Shown piece by piece: positions 8,796 to 19,477 of a stretch of DNA of 64,000 nucleotides. The stretch comes from Pseudoxanthomonas sp. F37 (GTDB taxonomy: Bacteria > Pseudomonadota > Gammaproteobacteria > Xanthomonadales > Xanthomonadaceae): NCBI RefSeq assembly GCF_022965755.1, contig NZ_CP095187.1, positions 3,626,001 through 3,690,000 of the forward strand, in the 5' to 3' direction. The position numbers and the translations under genes are program-made. The notes below the pieces were generated by a model. It did not search any database. It saw nothing but the letters and a program-made list of their open reading frames with translations, and was not told where the DNA came from. The number at the start of each line of letters is the position of its first letter. Position 1 is the first letter of the stretch.

Positions 8796-9939
8796 CCCTC
8801 TCGGCATACCCGAATCCGACCTGCTCGCCGGCGGCGCGCTATGGACCGCGCGCGAGATCGAACAGCAACCGGCCATGCTGGTGCGCACGCACACGCTGCT
8901 CGCCGGACTGCAGGCGCAGATCGATGCCTTCATCGGCCCGGTCGCGCAGGATGCGCGTGCGCGCGTCATCCTCACCGGCGCCGGGACGTCCGCCTACATC
9001 GGCCAGTGCCTCGCCCCCCTGCTCGACCGTCGCCTCCCGGCCCGGGTGGATGCGGTGCCGACCACCGACATCGTGAGCGCACCGCACCTCTACCTCGATC
9101 CCGCACAGCCCCTGCTGCTGGTTTCGTTCGGCCGCTCGGGCAACAGCCCGGAGAGCCTTGCCACGGTCGCGCTGGTTGAATCCATGGTCGCCGACGTGCG
9201 CCACCTGGTGGTGACCTGCAATCCGGAGGGCGCGCTCGGACGTGCACCGGCCCGCCACCTGCTGACGCTGCAGTTGCCGGAAGAAACGCACGATGCCAGC
9301 TTCGCCATGACATCCAGCTTCAGCTGCATGATGTACGCCACGCTCGCCGCCTGCGTGGGCGCCTCCCGGCTGGCGTCGCGCGTCCAGCCCATCAGCCAGG
9401 CCACTGCGCAGACCATCGATGGCGCCGGCGCGACCACCCAGGCGCTGGCGCTGGCCGGGTATGAGCGCGTGGTCTACCTTGGCAGCGGCGTGATGCAGGG
9501 CCTGGCGCGCGAGGCGGCGCTGAAGCTGGGCGAGCTGAGCAACGGCGCCGTCGCCACCTGCTACGACTCGCCGCTGGGCTTCCGCCACGGCCCCAAGACG
9601 TTCCTGCAGGCGCGCACGCTGGTGGTCGTCTTCGTGTCCAATGATCCCCTCACGCGCAAGTACGACCACGACCTGATCGACGAGCTGCGCCAGGACCGGG
9701 TGGCGGGCCGCGTCATCGAGGTGAGCGCGCAACCGCGTGCCGAAGCCGGCGGCGATACCATCGCGGTGCCGCTCCTCGCCGAGGCAGCCGATGTCGATCT
9801 GCTCTGGCCCTACGTGACCGTCGCCCAGATGTTCGCCTTCCATATGTCCCGTGCCCTGGGCCTTTCGCCCGACAACCCGAACAAGCAGGGCACGGTGAAT
9901 CGCGTCGTGCAGGGCGTCCGGCTGCACACGGTGCCATGA
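8782..9939 (+). CDS. agaS: AgaS: galactosamine-6-phosphate deaminase/isomerase (SIS family)
   Basis: AgaS converts galactosamine-6-phosphate to tagatose-6-phosphate and ammonia; this role was established for E. coli and Shewanella AgaS. The 385-residue protein has two SIS domains with near-diagnostic blocks: ILTGAGTSAYIG, VDAVPTTDIV, LLVSFGRSGNSPESLATV, ETHDASFAMTSSFS, VVYLGSGVMQGLAREAALK, YDSPLGFRHGPK and GTVNRVVQGV. The start lies inside the end of the gatZ-like gene in another frame. ATG 8782 and ATG 8767 are both possible; 8782 is closer to the E. coli N-terminal length. The stop overlaps the kinase ATG. This gene most clearly points to GalNAc or galactosamine catabolism. Confidence 0.93.
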   Translation: MKTADPLGIPESDLLAGGALWTAREIEQQPAMLVRTHTLLAGLQAQIDAFIGPVAQDARARVILTGAGTSAYIGQCLAPLLDRRLPARVDAVPTTDIVSAPHLYLDPAQPLLLVSFGRSGNSPESLATVALVESMVADVRHLVVTCNPEGALGRAPARHLLTLQLPEETHDASFAMTSSFSCMMYATLAACVGASRLASRVQPISQATAQTIDGAGATTQALALAGYERVVYLGSGVMQGLAREAALKLGELSNGAVATCYDSPLGFRHGPKTFLQARTLVVVFVSNDPLTRKYDHDLIDELRQDRVAGRVIEVSAQPRAEAGGDTIAVPLLAEAADVDLLWPYVTVAQMFAFHMSRALGLSPDNPNKQGTVNRVVQGVRLHTVP

Positions 9940-10913
9940 ACCCACGTTTCTACCTGGGCGTCGACGGCGGCGGCACGAAGACGCGGTTCGCCCTGATGGG
10001 CGACGCCGGCCAGCTGGTCGGGCAGGCCCAGACGGGGACCACCTACCACCCCGAAGTCGGCCTGGACGGCGTTGCCAGGATCCTGGCCGATGGCATCGCC
10101 CTGGTGCTCGAACAGGCAGGCCTGCACGACGCGCATGCCATCGAGTACGCCTTCTTCGGCCTGCCGGCGCATGGCGAAGACCCGATCGCGACTGCACGCC
10201 TGGATGCGATCCCCGCGCGGTTGCTGGGCCATGGACGCTATCGCTGCGACAACGACATGGTGTGCGGCTGGGCAGGATCGTTGGCCTGCGCGGACGGCAT
10301 CAACATCGTCGCCGGCACGGGTTCGATCGGCTATGGCCAGCGCGGCGGCGTGGGTGCCCGCGGGGGCGGCTGGGGGGAGGCGTTCTCCGACGAGGGCTCC
10401 GCCTACTGGATCGCCGTGCAGGGCTTGAATGCCTACTCGCGGATGAGTGATGGGCGCTTGCCGAAGGGCGCGTTGCACGCCCTGATCAACCAGCGACTGG
10501 ACCTTGCGACGGATCTGGACCTCTGCGCACGCATCTATGGGCCGAACGCCGGCTCGCGGGCCGACATCGCGCAGATCTCACGCATCGTCGCCGAGGCCGC
10601 GCGGGCGGGCGATACCGCCTCGCAAGACATATACGACCGCGCAGGCCTTGAACTGGCCCGGATCGTCATCGCGATCCGCGACCGTCTGGGCTTCATGGAG
10701 AGCGAAACCGTTCCCGTGTCGTACTCGGGGGGCGCCTTCAGCAGCGGCGACCTGCTGCTGCACCCCTTCGCCTCCGCCCTTCGAGCGGCGTCATCCTCCT
10801 TCGATCTCCGCACGCCATGCCACGACCCGCACTACGGCGCGGCGCTCTACGCGAAACTACTTTCCGGCGTGGTGGGCCCACCAGGACTCGAACCTGGAAC
10901 CAAAGGATTATGA
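9936..10913 (+). CDS. BadF/BadG-family amino-sugar kinase (AgaK/NagK-like) ending inside a tRNA gene
   Basis: The N-terminus [17 protein letters not shown] is the phosphate-1 loop of ASKHA-fold N-acetylhexosamine kinases. Also present are a phosphate-2/adenosine-like [13 protein letters not shown] and [18 protein letters not shown]. With AgaS next door, an AgaK-type GalNAc kinase is the best guess; GlcNAc kinase is the alternative. The start overlaps the agaS stop (ATGA). The frame does not stop after the conserved end ([13 protein letters not shown]). It reads through the antisense of the tRNA gene and ends at a TGA (10911-10913) in the anticodon loop, so the last 14 or so residues are encoded opposite the tRNA. 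Confidence 0.88.
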   Translation: MNPRFYLGVDGGGTKTRFALMGDAGQLVGQAQTGTTYHPEVGLDGVARILADGIALVLEQAGLHDAHAIEYAFFGLPAHGEDPIATARLDAIPARLLGHGRYRCDNDMVCGWAGSLACADGINIVAGTGSIGYGQRGGVGARGGGWGEAFSDEGSAYWIAVQGLNAYSRMSDGRLPKGALHALINQRLDLATDLDLCARIYGPNAGSRADIAQISRIVAEAARAGDTASQDIYDRAGLELARIVIAIRDRLGFMESETVPVSYSGGAFSSGDLLLHPFASALRAASSSFDLRTPCHDPHYGAALYAKLLSGVVGPPGLEPGTKGL

Positions 10914-10945
10914 GTCCTCTGCTCTAACCATTGAGCTATAGGCCC
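10870..10945 (-). tRNA. tRNA with CAU anticodon, probably tRNA-Ile2 (else elongator tRNA-Met)
   Basis: The 76-nt minus-strand sequence folds into a full cloverleaf. It has an acceptor stem GGGCCTA/TGGGCCC, D-arm GCTC-8 nt-GAGC, anticodon stem GAGGA/TCCTT with loop CTCATAA, T-arm CCAGG-TTCGAGT-CCTGG and encoded CCA. The anticodon is CAU. The 8-nt D-loop and the AGAGCAG...GACTCATAATC context resemble the lysidine-modified isoleucine tRNA that reads AUA more than elongator tRNA-Met. The gene lies between two convergent coding sequences that both terminate inside it. Confidence 0.9.
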
Positions 10946-12881
10946 GTTGTGCCGGAATTGTACCGGATGGGGCCAGGTCGATCGCGGGGTCGGCGGGGGC
11001 ACCGCGCAGCTGCAGGGCGCGCGCGACGACGGGCGGCGGCGAAGTCTCTTCGGGCGTGCGCAACCATCCGTGCGCGCGCAGGTACTGGCCCGCGGACGCG
11101 GACGATGCAAGCAGGTTGATCGGCACCGACAGCACCATGCCCAGCACCACCGGCGCCATCCAGGCGGCCAGCGCCGGCGACACCAGGTACGCGAGCACGC
11201 CGGCGAACGCACCGACCAGCGTCAGGCCCGCATACCGGCGCAGCAGACTGCCCAGCGGCACACTGCCGTCGTCGCGGCGCTGCGTTTCCCAGCCCGAGTC
11301 GCGCCCGGCCAGCACCTCGGCGACGCCACGCGACTGCACGTACATGGTGACCGGCGCCATCAATGCCGCCATCACCGTCTCCAGCAGCGCGCTGCCGACG
11401 ATGCGTACCGCGCCACCGCATGCACGGCGCAGGGCGGGATCGGACAGCGTGGCCAGGCAGCCCATGGCCTTGGGCGCCAGCAGCACCGCCATCGTGAAGT
11501 AGAAGACCCACAGGACCCGCTCCGGGTCGCCCCCGCGCCAGTACAGCGCGGGCGTGAATCCCTCCAGTTGCAGCTGGCCCAGGTTGAAGCCGGCCTGCTG
11601 CAGCGGAATGGCCAGGCCCACCAGCATGAGCATGGCCCACATCGGTGCGGTGAAGTAGTGGCCGATGCCCACCAGCAGGTGCAGCCGGCTGACCCAGTGC
11701 AGGCCGCGCGCCGGCAGCACCGCGCCATGCTGAAGATTGCCCTGGCACCAGCGCCGGTCGCGCACCAGCATGTCGGTCAGCGATGGCGGACCTTCCTCGT
11801 AGCTGCCCTGCAGGCCGGGCACCATGTGCACGGCCCAGCCACCCCGGCGCAGCAGCGCGGCCTCGACGAAGTCGTGGCTCAGCACGGCGCCGGCGAACGG
11901 CTTGCCGCCGCCCAGGTGCGGCAGGCCCGCGTGCGCGGCGAAGGCCGCCGTGCGGATCAGCGCATTGTGGCCCCAGTAATTGCCCTCGGCGCCGTGCCAC
12001 CATGCCACGCCCTGGGCGACGACGGGGCCGTAGACGCGGGCCGCGAACTGCTGCATGCGCGCGAAGAAGGTGCGCCCGTTGACGATCATAGGCAGCGTCT
12101 GCAGCAGGGCCAGCTGCGGATGCTTCTCCATGGCCGAAACCAGGCGCACGAGCGTGTCGCCGGTCATCAGGCTGTCGGCGTCCAGGATCAGCATGTGCGG
12201 ATAGGCGGCGCCGAACCGGCGTACCCACTCGGCGATGTTGCCCGCCTTGCGCTCGGTGTTGTCCTCACGGCGCCGGTAGTACACCCGCGCCGTCGGGCCC
12301 AGCCGGCGTTTCAACTCCAGGACCGCGCGCACCTCCTCCTGCCTGACCTGCGCCCGGGTGGTGTCGCTGAGCACGAAGAAGTCGAAACGATCCAGCTGCC
12401 CCGTGCCCGCCAGCGATTCGTGCATCGCCCGCAGCCCTGCCAGCAGACGATGGGGATCTTCGTTGTAGGTGGGCAGAAGCAGCGCCGTGCGCGTCGCTAG
12501 CGCGGGCAGCGGCGCCTCGGGATCCATGCCTAACGGCATCGCGCGACGCGACACCACCTGGATGAAGCCGGCCAGCGCGCTGGAGAAGGCCAGCGCGACC
12601 CATGCGAACAGCGCCACGAACAGCAGCAGCACCACGCCTTCCAGCACGTCGATGCCACCGCCCCGCAACACCCACCAGATCTGGTAGGTCGCCAGCAGCG
12701 TGAGCGATGCCGCGCCACCGATCACCACCGCGCGGCGTCCGCCGATGTCGCGGGGCGAGGTGGGCAACCGGCGCGTGGACAAGCGGCCCGCGGCCAGATC
12801 CTGCACCGGCATGGCGAGCGGCGACTCGGGGGGCAGCCACGACTGCGATGCGGAGACGTCGTCGGTAGGGGAGTGGCTCAT
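10908..12881 (-). CDS. opgH: OpgH: membrane glucosyltransferase for osmoregulated periplasmic glucans
   Basis: OpgH (MdoH/HrpM) is an inner-membrane GT2 enzyme that polymerises UDP-glucose into the beta-1,2 backbone of periplasmic glucans. The 657-residue protein has N-terminal membrane helices. Its catalytic core shows [33 protein letters not shown] and DRRWCQGN (the (Q/R)xxRW motif), and several C-terminal membrane spans follow. The length fits xanthomonads (about 645) rather than E. coli (847). It starts 2 bp after the opgD/G stop. The C-terminus reads in sense through the 5' half of the tRNA, adding [12 protein letters not shown] before a TAA in the anticodon loop. Loss of this gene impairs virulence and osmotic growth in relatives. 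Confidence 0.93.
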   Translation of the reverse strand: MSHSPTDDVSASQSWLPPESPLAMPVQDLAAGRLSTRRLPTSPRDIGGRRAVVIGGAASLTLLATYQIWWVLRGGGIDVLEGVVLLLFVALFAWVALAFSSALAGFIQVVSRRAMPLGMDPEAPLPALATRTALLLPTYNEDPHRLLAGLRAMHESLAGTGQLDRFDFFVLSDTTRAQVRQEEVRAVLELKRRLGPTARVYYRRREDNTERKAGNIAEWVRRFGAAYPHMLILDADSLMTGDTLVRLVSAMEKHPQLALLQTLPMIVNGRTFFARMQQFAARVYGPVVAQGVAWWHGAEGNYWGHNALIRTAAFAAHAGLPHLGGGKPFAGAVLSHDFVEAALLRRGGWAVHMVPGLQGSYEEGPPSLTDMLVRDRRWCQGNLQHGAVLPARGLHWVSRLHLLVGIGHYFTAPMWAMLMLVGLAIPLQQAGFNLGQLQLEGFTPALYWRGGDPERVLWVFYFTMAVLLAPKAMGCLATLSDPALRRACGGAVRIVGSALLETVMAALMAPVTMYVQSRGVAEVLAGRDSGWETQRRDDGSVPLGSLLRRYAGLTLVGAFAGVLAYLVSPALAAWMAPVVLGMVLSVPINLLASSASAGQYLRAHGWLRTPEETSPPPVVARALQLRGAPADPAIDLAPSGTIPAQRAYSSMVRAEDS

Positions 12882-12883
12882 GC

Positions 12884-14428
12884 TCAGGTGCTCCAGCGGT
12901 ACAGCCAGGTTTCGGACAGCGGCACGTGCCCCTCCAGCACGCGCGCATGCAGTTCGACATCGCGTCCGTCGGCGGTGTCGGCCTGGGGGCGGAACTCGAA
13001 GCTCAGCCGCCAGCCCTGCGTCTCCGGGTTGGGATACACGACCGCACCGCTCACTTCGCCGCGCGCCGCCCAGACATCGGGCTTCAACGTCGCCTCGCGC
13101 GGCATCGAGGCCAGGCGGCCGCCCTCCAGGTCGATCACGACCAGCCGGCGCGCCGGATCGGGCGCGGCGCCGATGCGCGTGTCGCTGACGATGGCCAGGC
13201 CGTCCTTCCAGCGGTGCATGTCGCACCAATGCATGCGGTAGTCGAAGCGGTGCTCGCGGCCGGCGCGCAACGGGCGCTCGGGCCGCCAGAACGCGACGAT
13301 GTTGTCGTGGTACTCGTCGCCGGTGGGAATCTCCACCAGCGTCACCGCGCCCTTGCCCCAGTCGCCCAGGGGTTCGATCCACAGGCTGGGGCGCTGGTGG
13401 TAGCGCGCCTCGATGTCGGCATAGTCGCCGAAGCCGCGCTTGCGCTGCATCAGGCCGAAGCCGCGCGGATGCATGTCCATGAAGGCGCTGGCCTGCACCC
13501 GCGGCGGGTTGCTGAGCGGGCGCCATATCTGGTCGCCGTGGCCGTTGAAGATCGCCAAGCCATCGGAATCGTGCACGGCGGGACGGTAGTCGTCGGTGCC
13601 CACGCGATCGCCGGCATCGAACTCGAACATGCTGGTCAGGGGCGCGATGCCGGCGCGCGCCAGATCCACGCGCGGGTACAGCCTGGACCGCACGTCGATC
13701 ACGGTCTCGGCGCCGGGCTTCATGTCGAAGCGGAACGCACCGGCCACGCTGGGGCTGTCGAGCAGGGCATGCACGACCAGGTGATCCGCCCCGGGTGCCG
13801 GCTGTTCGATCCAGAACGCGCGGAAGACCGGGAACTCCTCGGCGCCGGCATCGCCACTGCCCAGCGCGAGTCCGCGCGCGGAAAGGCCATAGGCGTGTCC
13901 CCTGCCCAGCGCGCGGAAGTAGCTGGCGCCCAGGAAGGCGACCAGTTCGTCGTAGACGCCGGGCGAGTTGAGCGGCGTATGCACGCGGAAGCCCGCAAAG
14001 CCCAGATCGCCGGCGAGTTCGGGCTTGGTTCCCGGCGGGAACGAGAACAGTTCCGGCGCATACGCGATGGGCGTCGCACGGCCTTGGTCCACGCGGTACA
14101 GCTCGACGCGCTGCTTGAACAGGAAGCCGCGGTGGAACATCTGCAACTGGAACGGCAGGCCCTGCTTGCGCCAGATCGCCTGCTGCGGATCGAAGCGCAG
14201 GTCGCGGTACGCGTCGTAGCCGGTGTCCAGCGAGGCGGGCAGCGTCTGGTCCGGTGCGCGATAGGGTTGCCTGGCGAGCGAGCGCGCCAGGGCTGGAACC
14301 GTTTCCACCGTGAAGCGTGTCGAAGTCGTGCCGGCGTCTGCCGATGTCGTCGCCTGCGCCAGCACACGGGGCATGCCGCCCAGCAGTGCCATGGCGAGCG
14401 CGCTCCTGAGTGCGTCCCGTCGCTGCAC
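12884..14428 (-). CDS. opgD: Periplasmic glucan biosynthesis protein, OpgD/OpgG family
   Basis: This is a periplasmic MdoG-family protein (PF04349) that acts with OpgH in glucan assembly. I chose the GTG at 14428, giving 514 residues, because it yields a twin-arginine signal ([17 protein letters not shown]). OpgD is Tat-exported whereas E. coli OpgG uses Sec, so OpgD is favoured over OpgG. The body has family-typical blocks: [69 protein letters not shown]-like LTSMFEF and [15 protein letters not shown]. It is the first gene of a two-gene operon with opgH. An upstream ATG at 14551 would overlap the rpoD terminator region and is unlikely. Confidence 0.85.
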   Translation of the reverse strand: MQRRDALRSALAMALLGGMPRVLAQATTSADAGTTSTRFTVETVPALARSLARQPYRAPDQTLPASLDTGYDAYRDLRFDPQQAIWRKQGLPFQLQMFHRGFLFKQRVELYRVDQGRATPIAYAPELFSFPPGTKPELAGDLGFAGFRVHTPLNSPGVYDELVAFLGASYFRALGRGHAYGLSARGLALGSGDAGAEEFPVFRAFWIEQPAPGADHLVVHALLDSPSVAGAFRFDMKPGAETVIDVRSRLYPRVDLARAGIAPLTSMFEFDAGDRVGTDDYRPAVHDSDGLAIFNGHGDQIWRPLSNPPRVQASAFMDMHPRGFGLMQRKRGFGDYADIEARYHQRPSLWIEPLGDWGKGAVTLVEIPTGDEYHDNIVAFWRPERPLRAGREHRFDYRMHWCDMHRWKDGLAIVSDTRIGAAPDPARRLVVIDLEGGRLASMPREATLKPDVWAARGEVSGAVVYPNPETQGWRLSFEFRPQADTADGRDVELHARVLEGHVPLSETWLYRWST

Positions 14429-14509
14429 GCGGTTCTCTGACCGTGGTGAAGCGCACAGTGTAGAGCGCGTGATGTGAGGACCATGACAAGGCGCGCCGCA
14501 TGCGGGCCA

Positions 14510-14557
14510 CATCGATGCACCAAAAACATGCGGCGCGCATCGACGCACCAAAAAAAA
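14510..14557. repeat. Two-unit near-tandem repeat upstream of opgD/G
   Basis: CATCGATGCACCAAAAA (14510-14526) recurs 28 bp later as CATCGACGCACCAAAAA (14538-14554), separated by ATGCGGCGCG-type sequence. It lies in the 178-bp gap between opgD/G and rpoD, overlapping the end of the rpoD terminator. It might be a duplicated regulator site; no function is established. Confidence 0.55.
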
Positions 14558-14579
14558 GCGCGGCCCCGAAGGGCCGCGC
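14550..14579 (-). terminator. Rho-independent terminator of rpoD
   Basis: On the minus strand a perfect 9-bp stem, GCGCGGCCC-TTCG-GGGCCGCGC, with a stable TTCG tetraloop is followed directly by eight T residues. It lies about 27 nt downstream of the rpoD stop. Confidence 0.93.
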
Positions 14580-14606
14580 CTGGCGGGTGCATCGCCGCGC
14601 GCCGCG

Positions 14607-16460
<1,854 letters not shown>

Positions 16461-16501
16461 GGAGGTTGCGCCACCGGGGAGTAAGGAAGGGAGAACCCCG
16501 T

Positions 16502-16510
16502 ATTATACCA
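16502..16510 (-). promoter_or_regulatory. Extended -10 promoter of rpoD
   Basis: Minus-strand TGGTATAAT is a perfect TATAAT with the extended TGN. It lies about 42 bp upstream of the rpoD ATG, in the dtd-rpoD gap. No good -35 is seen at the usual distance, as expected for extended -10 promoters. Confidence 0.65.
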
Positions 16511-16561
16511 GCGTGGACCGGGTTGGGTTCCTGAATCCCGGCCACCGACAAGGGAAGAACG

Positions 16562-17002
16562 TCACGGCCGCAGCAGGAAGGTCACCGGCCCGTCGTTGAC
16601 GAGGCTGATCACCATATGGGCGCCGAAGCGGCCGGTTTCCACCCGTCCCGGGTGCTTTTGCCTGCAGATTTCCACCAGCCGGTTGAATCCCTGTTCAGCT
16701 TCCTCCGGCGGGGCGGCGGTGGTGAAGCTGGGACGCATGCCCGAGCGTGTATCCGCCGCCAGGGTGAACTGGCTGACCAGCAGCAGGCCACCCTCCGTAT
16801 CGACGAGCGACCGGTTCATCCTGCCGGCCTCGTCGGCGAATACCCGGTACCCCAGCAGGCGCTCGGCCATGCGGGCGATCACGGCCTCGCCGTCGCCCGG
16901 TTCCACGCCCACCAGCGCCAGCAGGCCGGCCCCGACAGCCCCTACGACCTCGCCGTCCACGGTGACGGTGGCCGAGGTGACGCGCTGGATCAGGGACAGC
17001 AT
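16562..17002 (-). CDS. dtd: Dtd: D-aminoacyl-tRNA deacylase
   Basis: Dtd hydrolyses D-amino acids (and glycine mischarged on tRNA-Ala) from tRNA, a chirality proofreading step in the cytoplasm. The 146-residue length matches the family. The start LIQRVTSATVTVDGE and both active-site motifs are present: SQFTLAAD (residues 77-84) and the Gly-Pro motif in NDGPVTF (near the C-terminus). It is divergent from the acyltransferase gene and 101 bp upstream of rpoD on the same strand. Confidence 0.96.
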   Translation of the reverse strand: MLSLIQRVTSATVTVDGEVVGAVGAGLLALVGVEPGDGEAVIARMAERLLGYRVFADEAGRMNRSLVDTEGGLLLVSQFTLAADTRSGMRPSFTTAAPPEEAEQGFNRLVEICRQKHPGRVETGRFGAHMVISLVNDGPVTFLLRP

Positions 17003-17096
17003 GGCAGGGCTCCGCGGGACGGCGCGACAGCATAGCCGCAGCCTTCGCCCGCGCCGGCGCGCCGGGGGGGGCGGCCCGGTTGGCTACACTGCCCCG

Positions 17097-17996
17097 ATGA
17101 GACCTGCCACGCTCGCCTCCCTCGCCTACCACGCGGCCGCCCTGGTCGGCCGCCTTCCCTGGCCCTGGCTACGCACGCTCGGCGATGCGATGGCCTGGGC
17201 CTGGCGCCGGTCCGACGCCCGCGAGAGCCGGGTGGCGCGGCGCAACCTGGAGATCGCCTTTCCGGACCTGTTGCCCGGACAGCGCGAGGACCTGCACCGG
17301 GCAATCCTGCGCACCACCGCCCGCCAGGCGCTGGAGACGCTGCGCTTCTGGACCCGGCCGCCGGCCGAGAACCTGGGCCTGCTGCGCGAGCGGCACGGCG
17401 AAGCGCTGTATGACGCGGCGCTGGCCAGCGGCAAGGGCGTGATCGTGGCGGCCCCGCATTTCGGCAACTGGGAACTGCTCAACCAGTGGCTGGCCTCGCG
17501 CGGGCCCATCGCGATCGTCTACCGTCCGCCGGAGTCTGCGGCCGGCGACGCCTTCCTGCTGCGGGTGCGCGGCGCGGACAACATCCGCCAGGTGCGCGCG
17601 GAAGGCCCCGCCGTACGCCAGCTCTGGAAGGTCCTGAAGGACGGCGGCGCGGTGGGCATCCTGCCCGACCAGCAGCCGAAGGCGGGCGATGGCGAGTTCG
17701 CCCCCTTCTTCGGCACGCCGGCGCTGACGATGACGCTGGTCTCGCGCCTGGCCGAGCGCACCGGCGCGACGGTGCTGTTCGCCTGGTGCGAGCGGATCGG
17801 GCCCGGGCCGGACTTCGCGCTGCACGTGGAGCCGGCGCCGCCGGGCATCGCCGATCCGGATCCGGTCGCCGCCGTGACCGTGCTCAACCAGGCCGTCGAG
17901 CGCATCGCGCGCCGCGATCCTGCGCAGTACCAGTGGACCTACAAACGCTATACCCTGCGGCCGGAAAGCAGCGGCGAGGACAATCCCTACCGCTGA
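17097..17996 (+). CDS. LpxL/HtrB-type lysophospholipid acyltransferase
   Basis: This 299-residue membrane-associated enzyme probably transfers a late acyl chain to lipid A. It has an N-terminal hydrophobic region, RVARRNLEIAFPDL, the catalytic H-x4-E motif in APHFGNWELLNQWL, YRPPES, VGILPDQQPKAG and the family-typical end PAQYQWTYKRYTLRP. It could act on another lipid (for example ornithine lipid), so no LpxL/LpxM symbol is assigned. The ATG at 17097 is preceded by TACACT only 6 nt upstream and no ribosome site, suggesting a leaderless transcript. Confidence 0.9.
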   Translation: MRPATLASLAYHAAALVGRLPWPWLRTLGDAMAWAWRRSDARESRVARRNLEIAFPDLLPGQREDLHRAILRTTARQALETLRFWTRPPAENLGLLRERHGEALYDAALASGKGVIVAAPHFGNWELLNQWLASRGPIAIVYRPPESAAGDAFLLRVRGADNIRQVRAEGPAVRQLWKVLKDGGAVGILPDQQPKAGDGEFAPFFGTPALTMTLVSRLAERTGATVLFAWCERIGPGPDFALHVEPAPPGIADPDPVAAVTVLNQAVERIARRDPAQYQWTYKRYTLRPESSGEDNPYR

Positions 17997-18019
17997 AGGG
18001 GATGGACAAGGGGGAATCG

Positions 18020-19477
18020 ATGCGCGTGCGCGGATGGCTGACAGGATGGTTGGCGGGATGGGTCGTGGTACCGGCGATGGCGGCGCAGGGGCCGGCCGCG
18101 CTGAACGAAGTCTCGCAGGCGTGGGACCGCTACGCGGAGCTGAGCAGCCAGGAAAAGCCGGAGAGCGTCGACCTGCTGGCGGCGTCCAGCCTGGTCCACT
18201 TCGGCTTCCTGCGCGACATGGCGCTGTATGCCTCGCCGGAACAGCTGCGCAGGCTGCCCAGCGGCGACCGCTTCGTGGTCTACCTGCTGCGCGCCACCCA
18301 GCCACCCGACGCGCTCAAGGCGATGGACGACCGCGCGGTGGCGACGCTGTGCATGGTCGAGGGCTGGTCCGGGGTGCAGTCCGCCGGCGAGGACCAGCCC
18401 CTGCTGGCGCTGTCCAATGTCACCGTCATCGATGACCTGGCCGTGGGCGAAGTGGCGCCGCCGACAGAGAGCCAGTTCCAGTTCGGCCCCGTGCTGGTGC
18501 GCGAGGGCGGACAGTGGCGCTACCGCTACGAGTCGATGATGCCGGACGTCTCGGCCTTCATGGACCAGGCCTTCAGGCAGTCCGGGATGGGCGAGGTGCG
18601 CAGCATGGAGCTGGCGCTGGCGACGATGCTGGAAGGCGAGCCCCCCCGTCTGGCGCTGCTGGACCGCACCCCGCTGGACGAGGCGGCCAGGCGCACCCGC
18701 CTCAACGAGGCCTGGCCGGACTACGCCGCGCCGTTGCGCTGGCGCCTGCGCGCGGTGCGCAGCAAGGCCGAGGCCGGCGATGCGTTCGCCCAGTTCGTCT
18801 TCGGCGCGCTGCAGTACGGCGGCGGCATGCCGCAGATGGTGCCCAAGGACACCGCAGAGGGCCTGGCCTGGCTGGAGAAGGCCAGCGAAGGCGGCCATGG
18901 GCAGGCCGCCTGGCTCGCTTCGGTGGCCATCACCGAGACTGGCGGGTTCTCCGAAGACGCCATGCAGCGCGCCCTGCCCCATCTTGCGCGCGCCGCCGCG
19001 CTCGGCACCGAACCGCAGGCCCTGCTGACCATGGCGCAGTACCACCATGATGGACTGGCAGGCATGGCGCGCGATTGCCGGCGGGCCGAGGAGTGGGCCG
19101 CGCGCGCGGAAGAAGCCGGCGCGAAGCAGGCGCGCAACGAACGCGTGTGGATCCTGGCTACCTGCCCGGTACCGGGCCAGCGCGACACCGCCCGCGCCCT
19201 CGAGCTGGCTCAGTTCATGATCCAGCGCAGGGACGAACTGGAGTGGCACGAACTGGACACCGTGGCCGCCGCGCTGGCCGCCAGCGGCGATTTCGCGAAG
19301 GCTACGCAGTTCCAGACCCTGGCCATCGAGAAGATGCTCGCCGACGAGGAACTCTCCCGCGACCTGCGCGGCCCCACGCGGAAGCGGATGGGCGCGCGCC
19401 TGGGCAAGTATCGCAACGGCCGCGATTACGTGCTGGACTACCGGGCCATCGACGAGATGAGGGCAGGCAGGCTGTGA
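18020..19477 (+). CDS. Secreted Sel1-repeat-like hypothetical protein
   Basis: The ATG at 18020 (GGGGG ribosome site) gives 485 residues beginning with a signal peptide (MRVRGWLTGWLAGWVVVPAM). Residues near 255-340 look like Sel1/TPR-type helical repeats (AQFVFGALQYGGG, GLAWLEKASEGGHGQAAWLA, ALPHLARAAALGTEPQA). Such repeats usually mediate protein-protein contacts. The first half has no recognised domain. The gene lies 23 bp after the acyltransferase and its stop overlaps the next start (TGATG), so it is translationally coupled to the PH-domain pair. The function is unknown. Confidence 0.8.
   Translation: MRVRGWLTGWLAGWVVVPAMAAQGPAALNEVSQAWDRYAELSSQEKPESVDLLAASSLVHFGFLRDMALYASPEQLRRLPSGDRFVVYLLRATQPPDALKAMDDRAVATLCMVEGWSGVQSAGEDQPLLALSNVTVIDDLAVGEVAPPTESQFQFGPVLVREGGQWRYRYESMMPDVSAFMDQAFRQSGMGEVRSMELALATMLEGEPPRLALLDRTPLDEAARRTRLNEAWPDYAAPLRWRLRAVRSKAEAGDAFAQFVFGALQYGGGMPQMVPKDTAEGLAWLEKASEGGHGQAAWLASVAITETGGFSEDAMQRALPHLARAAALGTEPQALLTMAQYHHDGLAGMARDCRRAEEWAARAEEAGAKQARNERVWILATCPVPGQRDTARALELAQFMIQRRDELEWHELDTVAAALAASGDFAKATQFQTLAIEKMLADEELSRDLRGPTRKRMGARLGKYRNGRDYVLDYRAIDEMRAGRL

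Noticed and set aside
10504..10941. Open frame with an [24 protein letters not shown] end
   Set aside because: This peptide is the well-known artefact of translating a tRNA gene on the wrong strand, and the frame overlaps the kinase gene.
14510..14557. Two-unit repeat as a CRISPR fragment
   Set aside because: Only two imperfect units with 11-bp spacing occur, with no cas genes and no spacer-like variation.
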